This document shows positions 1 through 5,687 of a DNA stretch of 6,394 bases, in pieces. Source of the DNA: JBFKPQ01 sp041628225. Lineage in GTDB: Bacteria > Actinomycetota > Acidimicrobiia > Spongiisociales > JAENVV01. The stretch covers positions 1 through 6,394 of the forward strand of contig JBFKPQ010000138.1 of the NCBI GenBank assembly GCA_041628225.1, read 5' to 3'. Position 1 is the first letter of the stretch. Every line of letters starts with the position of its first letter. The notes beneath the pieces were generated by a model. That model was not told where the DNA came from. It made no database searches and saw only the letters and a program-made list of their open reading frames with translations. A program made the translations under genes and the position numbers.

Positions 1-505
1 CGGCTGCTCCCGACTCTGCGGCCATTCTGTCGAGCGTGTCTTGCCTCGCCTCGACCAGGCGGCTGTCGACGATGGAGAGTACGCGTTCGAACTCAACCCC
101 GGCCTGGGCGGCCGATTCCTCGTCGCCAGAAACCACGGCGGCGCCGAACGCTTCGCCGGCCACCACGAGCCGATCCGCCGGATCCGGTACGTCCAGGCGA
201 CCGAGGCGCCTCGCCACCGCGGCCGTAGCGGCCTCGATGTCCTCGGCCGCCGCGGAGACCTGTTCGGAGGTTGCGTAGCCGCGCACTTCCGCCTGGCCCA
301 CCAGGAGAGCCACGGCCGCCGCAGTCCGAGCTGCCGCGGTGCCGGCGAGCGCGTCGTCGACGAGCGCCAACCGCGAGCCGTGATTGGCCAGGCGTCCCGC
401 CTGGTCGGCTTGGGCGAACAACGCCGACAGAGCGAGGATCGCCACCATGGCGACGACGAAGACCCCCACCGGGGCAGCACCGAGGATTCGTTGACGATCA
501 GGCAC
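1..505 (-). CDS. Membrane-anchored, Ala-rich helical protein, probable sensor N-terminus (partial)
   Basis: Seen: an open minus-strand frame runs from a GTG at 505 off the left edge, giving 168 codons with no stop. It begins VPDRQRILG, followed by one hydrophobic helix at about residues 8-31, then a soluble, Ala-rich, strongly helical region through residue 168. The basic N-terminus predicts that residues after about 32 lie outside the membrane. The frame closes with a stop just upstream, and GTG 505 is the first usable start. An internal ATG (residue 20) would cut the membrane helix in half. No good Shine-Dalgarno is next to the GTG; a GGCGAGG lies about 20 bases upstream. Inference: one helix plus a helical outer domain is the usual input end of histidine kinases, diguanylate cyclases or chemoreceptors. 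The deciding domain is missing, so the function is left open. It diverges from the Thr-rich exported protein. The plus-strand frames over it are compositional shadows. Confidence 0.7.
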   Translation of the reverse strand, partial: MPDRQRILGAAPVGVFVVAMVAILALSALFAQADQAGRLANHGSRLALVDDALAGTAAARTAAAVALLVGQAEVRGYATSEQVSAAAEDIEAATAAVARRLGRLDVPDPADRLVVAGEAFGAAVVSGDEESAAQAGVEFERVLSIVDSRLVEARQDTLDRMAAESGAA

Positions 506-585
506 CCATTGGTATCGGCTGCCGACGATCCTCGCCTGAGGTATCCGTATTCAAGATTCGGGCTCGAAACGCCGATCTCATACCC
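506..585. promoter_or_regulatory. Divergent spacer between sensor-like gene and Thr-rich surface protein gene
   Basis: This 80-base spacer must hold the 5' signals of both divergent genes. For the plus gene, TTGACG at 491-496 followed 16 bases later by TATCGG at 513-518 is a possible sigma-70-type pair; it would overlap the first codons of the minus gene. No TANNNT element and no Shine-Dalgarno stand next to the ATG at 586. For the minus gene nothing convincing is visible. The local sequence around 541-560 is A/T-richer than its surroundings, which fits a promoter, but no element can be fixed. Confidence 0.3.
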
Positions 586-1578
586 ATGGGACGTGCTGCC
601 CGGATGGGGCTTGCCATGGCGTTGGTTGCCGGCTTGATGATGACGCAGGCACTCGCGGTCGCGGCCCTCGACAGTCCGCTCGAGAACATCGCCGAGATCG
701 TCGAGGACGCCACCTCGCAGATGGCCGACATCGTGGAGTCGTTTGCCGTCTACGCAGCGGCCGGGCGGACGGCTGCCGAGCTGCAAGCCGAGTACGAGTC
801 GTCCTCCGACGACGTCACCGAGGCGCGCGATCTGGCACACGCCGAACTCGCCGACATCGCCGACAACCATCCCGCCGATCCCACCGTCCAGACGGCGACA
901 CAAGTCGGAAAGACGACCGTGACGACGGCGGCCGAAGATGCCCAACGCTCCCTCACCGAGATCCTCGAGCAGGCCGAGGTGCCGCCGACCACGACCACGG
1001 TCCCGACGCTTCCCCCCGAAACGACGACCACCACGGTCGCGCCGACGACGACCACCACTTCGACCTCCACCACCTCGACGACCACGACCTCCACCACGGT
1101 CGCCACGTCCGGGCCGGAACGTTCGACGACGACATCCACCACCTCTTCGACCTCGACCACGACGACGACACCTCGAACCACGGCCACCACCGCGCCATCC
1201 TCTCCCACGCCTGACACCACTACCTCCGCCGGATCGGACAGCAGTGCATCCGACAACGGCGACGGCGACGTGGTGGTGAGCGCAGCCGTACCACCATCGC
1301 CGCCGGATGCGCTGGCCACGGCCGTGGGGTTCTCGCAGCGGGTACTCGACGACGCCACCAACGAGCAGGTCGTCGGAGCCATCACCATTCCTGGGTTCTG
1401 GCGAACCGTCATCCCGGCTAGCGCGGCCGAGCCCGCCCTCGACCTCCTGACCTTGATCCAAGCCATGGCGGCCGCCTTCTTCTCTGGCGCCCAGGCCGTG
1501 TCGTGGCCCTCTCTCGGCCTGTCGTTGGTCGCGGCCTTCCTGTTCGATCGGCGCTTCGTGGCGGCCGAGCTCGCCTGA
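586..1578 (+). CDS. Exported surface protein with Thr-rich stalk and hydrophobic C-terminus
   Basis: The product is 330 residues and I do not recognise the family. Seen, in order: a signal peptide at residues 1-29 (MGRAARMG, then a hydrophobic core, likely cleavage near AVAA/LDS); an acidic, helix-forming domain at about 30-131; a low-complexity stalk at 132-214 in which about half the residues are Thr, with Ser, Pro and Val; a linker with Asp/Gly/Ser; and a C-terminal part at about 232-330. The C-terminal part ends in two hydrophobic stretches, about 282-305 and 306-320, followed by DRRF. The open frame continues upstream to 271, but ATG 586 is chosen because it places the signal peptide at the N-terminus and leaves the divergent gene's 5' end free. 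Inference: the stalk spans the cell envelope and may be O-glycosylated, and the hydrophobic end anchors the protein or contacts a membrane partner. The divergent membrane-anchored helical protein is a candidate partner. Confidence 0.75.
   Translation: MGRAARMGLAMALVAGLMMTQALAVAALDSPLENIAEIVEDATSQMADIVESFAVYAAAGRTAAELQAEYESSSDDVTEARDLAHAELADIADNHPADPTVQTATQVGKTTVTTAAEDAQRSLTEILEQAEVPPTTTTVPTLPPETTTTTVAPTTTTTSTSTTSTTTTSTTVATSGPERSTTTSTTSSTSTTTTTPRTTATTAPSSPTPDTTTSAGSDSSASDNGDGDVVVSAAVPPSPPDALATAVGFSQRVLDDATNEQVVGAITIPGFWRTVIPASAAEPALDLLTLIQAMAAAFFSGAQAVSWPSLGLSLVAAFLFDRRFVAAELA
979..1221 (+). repeat. Low-complexity ACC/ACG/TCC codon tract encoding the Thr-rich stalk
   Basis: The 243-base tract is built from short, irregular iterations of Thr codons (ACC, ACG) broken by TCC, CCG and GTC. 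Exact short direct repeats are present, for example CGACCTCCACCAC at 1061-1073 and again at 1085-1097. On the other strand the same tract gives long Val/Glu runs in an open frame, which is an artefact. Such tracts can change length by slippage or recombination in whole-codon steps, altering stalk length without loss of frame. Confidence 0.8.
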
Positions 1579-1585
1579 GCACCGG

Positions 1586-1591
1586 TAGGGT
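1586..1591 (+). promoter_or_regulatory. Candidate -10 element (TAGGGT) for the crotonase gene
   Basis: TAGGGT fits the actinobacterial TANNNT -10 pattern and lies in the 43-base gap between the surface protein gene and the crotonase gene. Predicted transcription start is about 1598, leaving a leader of about 24 bases that contains the AGGAGA ribosome binding site. No clear -35 is seen 17 bases upstream. Confidence 0.35.
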
Positions 1592-1592
1592 C

Positions 1593-1607
1593 CGTCGGGA
1601 GCCGACG
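1593..1607. other. Short intergenic inverted repeat (6-bp stem, 3-base loop)
   Basis: CGTCGG, loop GAG, CCGACG forms a perfect 6-bp GC-rich stem 14 bases after the stop of the surface protein gene and 3 bases before the ribosome binding site of the next gene. There is no T-run, so it is not a canonical intrinsic terminator. It could weakly attenuate read-through or be chance in GC-rich DNA. Confidence 0.25.
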
Positions 1608-1610
1608 CCC

Positions 1611-1616
1611 AGGAGA
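1611..1616 (+). promoter_or_regulatory. Ribosome binding site AGGAGA for the crotonase gene
   Basis: AGGAGA sits 5 bases before the GTG at 1622 and fixes that GTG as the start. The protein then begins MSYETLLFEV, which matches the usual N-terminus of the crotonase fold. Confidence 0.7.
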
Positions 1617-1621
1617 AGACC

Positions 1622-2407
1622 GTGTCCTACGAAACGCTGCTGTTCGAGGTTGCCGATGGCGTGGCGACCATCACGCTCAACCGCCCGGACGCCGCCAACG
1701 CCTTCAATCTCACGATGACCCGCGAGCTCATGGAAGCATCGATCCGATGCGATGAAGAGCCGGACATCCGAGCCGTGCTGCTCACCGGGGCCGGCAAGAT
1801 GTTCTCGGCGGGTGGTGACGTGAAGGGGTTCGTCGCCGCGGACGACACCGCGGTCCTCGTCAAGCACATGACCACCCATCTCCATGCCGCCGTTTCCCGA
1901 TTCGCCCGCATGGATCCACCGGTCGTGGTGGCCGTGAACGGTACGGCCGCAGGTGGCGGGTTCTCGTTGGCCATGTCGGGCGACGTGGTCCTGGCCGCCG
2001 AGTCGGCCAAGTTCGTTTCGGCCTACACCGCCGCGGCGCTCTCTCCCGACGGAAGCTCGACGTTCTTCGTGCCGCGCGCCGCCGGCTGGCGCCGTGCGAT
2101 GGAGCTGATGCTCACCAACCGGGCCCTCACGGCCCACGAGGCGGTCGAATGGCAGCTGATCAACCGGGTCATCCCGGACGAGGACCTGCTCGACGAGGCT
2201 CGGCAACTGGCCACTGAACTCGCCGCAGGACCGACCCTCGCCTACGGCCGGGTCAAACGTCTGCTGCTGGCGACCTTTGACGAATCGCTCGAGACACAGA
2301 TGGAGTCCGAGTCCCGCAACATCGCCGACATGACCCGGACCGCCGATACCGCTGAGGGAATGGCCGCCTTCGTGGAAAAGCGCCGACCGGTGTACCGGGG
2401 CGAGTGA
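1622..2407 (+). CDS. Crotonase-fold acyl-CoA enzyme, PaaG/enoyl-CoA isomerase type
   Basis: The product is 261 residues, full length for a single-domain enoyl-CoA hydratase/isomerase. Seen: the N-terminal strand ending in TITLNRPDAANAF (residues 17-29); the first oxyanion-hole loop SAGGDVKGF (62-70, amide of A63); the second loop NGTAAGGGFSLAMSGD (106-121, amide of G112); then SPDGSSTFFVPR (141-152) and a C-terminal helical part. Family knowledge: hydratases such as rat mitochondrial crotonase use two glutamates. By hand alignment these positions hold Ser115 and Tyr135, so simple hydration is unlikely. Asp143 in SPDG falls where PaaG-like isomerases and related dehalogenases carry a catalytic Asp. 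Inference: a double-bond isomerase or related acyl-CoA enzyme in fatty-acid or aromatic-acid degradation, acting in the cytosol; the substrate is unknown. The GTG start is set by AGGAGA at 1611. The next gene starts 10 bases after the stop and may be co-transcribed. Confidence 0.9.
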   Translation: MSYETLLFEVADGVATITLNRPDAANAFNLTMTRELMEASIRCDEEPDIRAVLLTGAGKMFSAGGDVKGFVAADDTAVLVKHMTTHLHAAVSRFARMDPPVVVAVNGTAAGGGFSLAMSGDVVLAAESAKFVSAYTAAALSPDGSSTFFVPRAAGWRRAMELMLTNRALTAHEAVEWQLINRVIPDEDLLDEARQLATELAAGPTLAYGRVKRLLLATFDESLETQMESESRNIADMTRTADTAEGMAAFVEKRRPVYRGE

Positions 2408-2417
2408 CAACGCTCTC

Positions 2418-3872
2418 GTGAACGGATCGGAAGCCTCCAACCTCCGTCGCGCCTCCACATGGCGAGTCCTCGGTTTCGTCGCCGGTCTGCTCGCCGTGCG
2501 GTTGTGGACACTCGACGAGCCCGTGTCGTGGGATGCGGTGTGGACGACCGTGCCTGGCGCGGTGTTTCTCGCCGAGAATGGCTTCGATGTTCCGGCGCTG
2601 AGCGCATGGGGCCAGCAGTGGTACGGGACCGAGTGGGTGCGAGCCTGGTCACCCGTGACATGGCTGGACGCCGCCGTGGTCGCCCTCCTCCCGACGGGAA
2701 TGGCGCCGGTGCCCTGGCTCCGCATGGTGCACATCGTCCTCGGAGGATTGGCGCTCGACCAGGTGTGGAGACTTGCTCGGCGCACCGGTTCGGCGGGCTT
2801 CGCGGCGGGAGTGACCGCCGTGACGGTGACGCTCCCGGTGTTCCTGGCACAGACGTCGTTCATCTACTTCGAGATTCCGATGACGCTGGCAATCCTCCTT
2901 GCGGCCAACGCGGCGCTCTCGAACCGCGTGGGAAGAACCGTCCTCTTCAGTGCTGTGGCTGCTGCGATCAAGGCGACGGGAGCCTTCGCGGCGTTCGCCA
3001 TCGCCGCACATCTGGTGATCCGCAAGCGAACGTGGCGGTCGGTCGGTGAAGCGTTCCTCATCGTCTCGCCGGCGACCGCCTTGGCGCTCCGTGACATCGG
3101 AGGAATCGAGGCGTACTCCGAACAGCCAATCCAGGAACCTCTCGCTCGCATCCGTGCCAGCTTCGATGTTCTCGTGGCCAGCGACCTGGCTTGGTCGGCC
3201 CTTCTGGTCGTAGCCGGGCTGGGTAGTGTGTTCCTGACCATCCGTCGCACCCAGACGCCATCCAGCGTGTCCCTGGGACGCTGGATGGTCGCCGGGTTTC
3301 TGGGCGTGTTTCTGGTCGCTCCTCTCGTCGGCCAACCCCAGGTGCTGCTGCCCCGCTACGTCGTGGCCATCGTCCCGTTCGTCGTACTGATCGCCGCCGA
3401 TTTCCTGGCGAGCACGTACAGCCGTCGAGCGGCGATGGTGGCGGCGCTCGCGATGGTGCTGTTCTCCGTTGCCAACACGACCGGTCGTTTCAATCCGGCT
3501 CCAGCGGTCCCGAACATCGTCATCCAGGAACGGTCGGACCGACATCTCGAGCTGCTCGCTCTCCAGAACGAGGCACTCTTCGCAGCGATCGACACCGGCC
3601 TACCGGTGTACGTCGATCTCAACCGGTACATGCGATCTCAGCTGCCCGAGCTCGGCGTTGTATCCGAGCCCCAGCCTTCCGTGAAGCAAGTGCCGAGCGA
3701 CCTCGACATCGACGCCCTTCCCGATGCGTTCGTGATACCCCTGACCGACCAATTCGCGTTCGCACACGGCCGGATGGCCGACGAGCTGCGGTCGACCGGC
3801 GACTACGAGGTGACCACCGAGCAAATCGAACGCGACGGGTTCGTCGCCGAGATCCTCACCTTTCGCCGCTAG
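2418..3872 (+). CDS. Polytopic membrane glycosyltransferase, GT-C/PMT (GT39-like)
   Basis: The product is 484 residues. Seen: about ten hydrophobic segments between residues 13 and 353, then a soluble domain at about 355-484. The first outer loop carries an acidic pair, LDEPVSWD (32-39). A later helix region reads AQTSFIYFEIPM (144-155), and IKATGAF (184-190) resembles the KxTG segment of these enzymes. Family knowledge: GT-C enzymes of the PMT/ArnT type take sugars from lipid-linked phosphate donors on the outer face of the membrane, using acidic residues in the first loop. Inference: it transfers a sugar to an envelope lipid, polymer or protein; the acceptor is unknown. The start is the GTG 10 bases after the crotonase stop, with no Shine-Dalgarno, so translation may depend on coupling to the upstream gene. 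The stop shares CTAG with the convergent gene. Similarity is at fold and motif level only, and a related membrane protein without transferase activity is possible. Confidence 0.8.
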   Translation: MNGSEASNLRRASTWRVLGFVAGLLAVRLWTLDEPVSWDAVWTTVPGAVFLAENGFDVPALSAWGQQWYGTEWVRAWSPVTWLDAAVVALLPTGMAPVPWLRMVHIVLGGLALDQVWRLARRTGSAGFAAGVTAVTVTLPVFLAQTSFIYFEIPMTLAILLAANAALSNRVGRTVLFSAVAAAIKATGAFAAFAIAAHLVIRKRTWRSVGEAFLIVSPATALALRDIGGIEAYSEQPIQEPLARIRASFDVLVASDLAWSALLVVAGLGSVFLTIRRTQTPSSVSLGRWMVAGFLGVFLVAPLVGQPQVLLPRYVVAIVPFVVLIAADFLASTYSRRAAMVAALAMVLFSVANTTGRFNPAPAVPNIVIQERSDRHLELLALQNEALFAAIDTGLPVYVDLNRYMRSQLPELGVVSEPQPSVKQVPSDLDIDALPDAFVIPLTDQFAFAHGRMADELRSTGDYEVTTEQIERDGFVAEILTFRR

Positions 3873-4108
3873 GACTCCTGGGACAGGCGGTAGACGTCGA
3901 TGGCGAAGGCCACGTTCATGACGAGGACGCTCACGAACATGATGGTGTACAAAGTCGGCTCCGGTTCGCGGATTCCGAACTCGACGTAGGTCAAGCCGAT
4001 GACACCGGCGAGCCACAAGACGGCCAGCCCGCGCTTCACACCGGCGATCAGATAGCCGAGTCCCGGAAGAAAGAAGTTGGCGATCGTCGCCACCCACACA
4101 TTGCCCAT
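3869..4108 (-). CDS. Small PGLG-type membrane protein
   Basis: The product is 79 residues and mostly hydrophobic. Seen: a first hydrophobic stretch with FFLPGLGYLIAG (residues 12-23), a KRG turn, a second stretch RGLAVLWLAGVIGLTYV (26-42), a short polar loop REPEPT, and a third helix at about 54-70 ending in DVYRL. The Phe/Leu-Pro-Gly-Leu-Gly hairpin followed by a Lys/Arg-Gly turn is typical of small membrane proteins of the TM2/DUF6677-like kind; the exact family cannot be assigned by eye, and the function is unknown. The start at ATG 4106-4108 is well supported by AAGGAGGAA just upstream. It converges with the glycosyltransferase gene through a shared CTAG stop and diverges from the AraC-type regulator, which may control it. 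Confidence 0.8.
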   Translation of the reverse strand: MGNVWVATIANFFLPGLGYLIAGVKRGLAVLWLAGVIGLTYVEFGIREPEPTLYTIMFVSVLVMNVAFAIDVYRLSQES

Positions 4109-4110
4109 GA

Positions 4111-4119
4111 TTCCTCCTT
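4111..4119 (-). promoter_or_regulatory. Strong ribosome binding site AAGGAGGAA for the small membrane protein
   Basis: Read on the minus strand, AAGGAGGAA lies 2 bases before the ATG, with the GGAGG core 4 bases from it. It is the strongest Shine-Dalgarno in the window and shows that this short frame is a real, probably well-translated gene. Confidence 0.8.
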
Positions 4120-4136
4120 GCGTTGCCGTTGCACCG

Positions 4137-4146
4137 ACCGTACAGT
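4137..4146. promoter_or_regulatory. Overlapping divergent -10 elements (imperfect palindrome ACCGTACAGT)
   Basis: On the plus strand TACAGT (4141-4146) is a TANNNT -10 for the AraC-type regulator. On the minus strand TACGGT (4142 down to 4137) is a TANNNT -10 for the small membrane protein. The two share the central TA pair. A TTGCGT at 4118-4123 lies exactly 17 bases before the plus -10. The minus -35 position (4160-4165) reads TGGGAA, which is weak. Predicted starts are about 4153 (plus, leader of about 49 bases) and about 4130 (minus, leader of about 22 bases containing the strong ribosome binding site). An ATCATGAT palindrome lies at 4165-4172. Regulation by the divergent AraC-type protein is plausible but not shown. 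Confidence 0.45.
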
Positions 4147-4201
4147 GTGGAGAGGGACGTTCCCATCATGATTCGTACACATTTCTTATCGGATCGTCCA
4201 G

Positions 4202-5125
4202 ATGTCTGATGCTCTGGCTGAGGTTCTCGATACCGTTCGCATGCGCGGCGCCGTGTTCTCGCGGGCCAACCTGCGCGCCCCCTTCGGGGTGGCTTCCGGC
4301 CAGACCAGCCAAGGCGTGTTCCACGCCGTAGTGGAAGGTTCGGCCTGGGCCAGCCGGGCGTCCGCTCCAGCCGAACGGGTCCGGCTCGAAGCCGGCGACG
4401 TGGTCGTGTTCCCGTTCGGCGACGACCATCTGATCCTCGACAGTCCCACGACTCCCGCCCGCCCGATCGGGCTCCTCACGACCGTCGACAGTCGGGGCAT
4501 GGGCCAACTGGTCGTCGACGGTGGCGGCGATCGGACGTCGCTGTTGTGCGGGAACCTGTCCTTTGCCGAGCCGGAGGCTCACCCGCTCTTCAGCGTGCTG
4601 CCGCCGGTGATCCACGTACGGGACCCCGCCGGCTCGGTCGGTCGGTATACCGAGAGTCTCATCGAGCTGATCGCCGCAGAGATCGACGAGCCGCGCCCTG
4701 GATCGGACACGATCGTCGCCCGCCTCACGGACGTTCTCGTCGTGGTGGTACTCCGCGCCTACTTGGAGACCCTGGAACCGGGCGAGGGCGGGTGGCTCGG
4801 CGCCCTCGGTCAGCGCGGACTCGGCGAGGCGCTGCGCGCGATCCACCGCCATCCGGAACGGTCCTGGACGGCCATGGAACTGGCGGCCTTGGCTGGTATG
4901 TCCCGCTCGGCGTTCTACGCGCGGTTCACGGCCGCGGTCGGCGAGTCGCCCGCCGCCTATCTGCGACGCTGGCGCATCCACGTCGCTTGCCGGCTCATGC
5001 GCGACGATGGCCTATCTGCTGCCGCGGCAGGACGCCAGATCGGCTATCGGACGGAGGCTGCGTTCAGCAATGCCTTCGTTGGCGTGATGGGCGTGCGGCC
5101 AGGCGCGTACCGGCGCGCCGGATGA
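4202..5125 (+). CDS. AraC-family transcriptional regulator with N-terminal cupin sensor
   Basis: The product is 307 residues, typical of AraC regulators with a Cupin_6-type N-terminal domain. Seen: the opening MSDALAEVLDTVRMRGAVF is characteristic of that subgroup. The cupin core runs to about residue 120, with LEAGDVVVFPFGDDHLILD (62-80) as the conserved strand-turn. The C-terminal domain has two helix-turn-helix motifs: WTAMELAALAGMSRSAFYARF (about 222-242) and the second around AAGRQIGYRTEAAFSNAF (275-292), closing with the family signature GVRPGAYRRAG. Role: ligand-responsive DNA-binding activator or repressor in the cytosol; the ligand is unknown. The start ATG 4202 lacks a clear Shine-Dalgarno, but no other start fits the conserved N-terminus better. 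It is divergent from the small membrane protein gene and lies 31 bases upstream of the DoxX-like gene, both candidate targets. Confidence 0.93.
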   Translation: MSDALAEVLDTVRMRGAVFSRANLRAPFGVASGQTSQGVFHAVVEGSAWASRASAPAERVRLEAGDVVVFPFGDDHLILDSPTTPARPIGLLTTVDSRGMGQLVVDGGGDRTSLLCGNLSFAEPEAHPLFSVLPPVIHVRDPAGSVGRYTESLIELIAAEIDEPRPGSDTIVARLTDVLVVVVLRAYLETLEPGEGGWLGALGQRGLGEALRAIHRHPERSWTAMELAALAGMSRSAFYARFTAAVGESPAAYLRRWRIHVACRLMRDDGLSAAAAGRQIGYRTEAAFSNAFVGVMGVRPGAYRRAG

Positions 5126-5144
5126 CCGCCGACGGCGCCTGGCG

Positions 5145-5150
5145 TACGCT
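5145..5150 (+). promoter_or_regulatory. Candidate -10 element (TACGCT) giving a leaderless DoxX-like mRNA
   Basis: TACGCT matches TANNNT and ends exactly 6 bases before the GTG at 5157, so the predicted transcription start falls on the G of the start codon. No Shine-Dalgarno precedes that GTG. This spacing is the hallmark of leaderless transcripts, which are common in actinobacteria. No clear -35 is visible; the upstream DNA is the end of the regulator gene. Confidence 0.5.
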
Positions 5151-5156
5151 GTTTGG

Positions 5157-5663
5157 GTGCAGCTCGACGAACGACTCGCCACACTCGACCACCGCATCAC
5201 CCACTGGATGGCCCGGCATGGCATCAAGTTGCTGCGGCTGAGTGTCGGTGTCGTGTTCCTGTGGTTCGGCGCGCTGAAGTTCTTTCCCGGCCTCAGCCCG
5301 GCAGATGATCTGGCACTCGCCACCATCGACGAGCTCACCTTCGGCGTGCTCAACGGCGACACTGCACGGCTCCTGCTGGCATTGCTCGAGACCGCCATCG
5401 GCCTCGGGCTCATCACCGGACGGTTTCTGCGGCTGACGCTGCTGGCCTTGTTCGGCCAGATGCTCGGAACGATCACTCCGATGTTCCTGTTTCCCGAGCT
5501 GACCTTCGAGCGCTTCCCCTTCGTGTTGACGCTGGAGGGCCAGTACATCGTGAAGAACATGGTGCTCGTCGCCGCCGGCCTGGCGATCGGCGCCACGGTC
5601 CGAGGCGGTGACCTCGTCGAAGATCCGGCAGCTGTCGCGTTGGACGAGTACCTCAGCGACTAG
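5157..5663 (+). CDS. DoxX/YkgB-like four-helix membrane protein
   Basis: The product is 168 residues. Seen: four hydrophobic segments, at about 25-43 (LLRLSVGVVFLWFGALKFF), 70-88, 91-112 and 131-148. The first ends in the GALKF motif, the second carries an acidic residue in ALLETAIGLG (E78), and the last is introduced by LEGQYIVKN (127-134). This layout and these motifs are those of the DoxX-like superfamily, closest by eye to the YkgB/RclC (DUF417) branch. Family knowledge: members are inner-membrane proteins often linked to oxidative or thiol stress, with biochemistry known for few of them. The C-terminal tail after residue 150 is acidic and soluble. The GTG start is set by the frame, the membrane-protein N-terminus and the -10 at 5145. 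It follows the AraC-type regulator by 31 bases and precedes the VOC gene by 55. Exact function is unknown. Confidence 0.85.
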   Translation: MQLDERLATLDHRITHWMARHGIKLLRLSVGVVFLWFGALKFFPGLSPADDLALATIDELTFGVLNGDTARLLLALLETAIGLGLITGRFLRLTLLALFGQMLGTITPMFLFPELTFERFPFVLTLEGQYIVKNMVLVAAGLAIGATVRGGDLVEDPAAVALDEYLSD

Positions 5664-5687
5664 CCGGCCGACGGACGGGTCCGGGGG

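Noticed and set aside
271..585. Upstream extension of the surface protein frame to an ATG at 271
   Set aside because: It would add 105 Arg/Pro-rich residues before a clear signal peptide and overlap the divergent gene. ATG 586 is the sensible start.
41..637. A 198-codon plus-strand open frame, and an overlapping 80-codon one, over the left end
   Set aside because: They lie opposite the minus-strand gene that carries a clear membrane helix. Their translations are Arg/Pro/His-rich with no domain, typical of GC-rich shadows.
750..1466. A 238-codon minus-strand frame with long Val/Glu runs
   Set aside because: It is the reverse reading of the Thr-codon tract; the Val runs are a mechanical product of the ACC and ACG repeats.
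1418..2863. A 481-codon minus-strand open frame opposite the crotonase and glycosyltransferase genes
   Set aside because: Despite its length it has no recognisable domain and is rich in His/Arg/Gly. It sits opposite two genes with clear motifs, and long antisense frames are common at this G+C content.
2649..3545. A 298-codon minus-strand frame inside the glycosyltransferase gene
   Set aside because: It is highly charged, low in hydrophobic residues and without motifs, a shadow of the membrane protein's codons.
5122..5241. ATG at 5122 overlapping the regulator's TGA as ATGA, suggesting a coupled downstream gene
   Set aside because: That frame stops after 39 codons of Ser/Thr-rich sequence without features. 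The real next gene is in another frame, starting at GTG 5157.
5672..5683. Hairpin CGGAC-GG-GTCCG after the DoxX-like gene as a terminator
   Set aside because: The loop is only 2 bases, the stem is 5 bp and no T-run follows, so it does not meet intrinsic terminator criteria.
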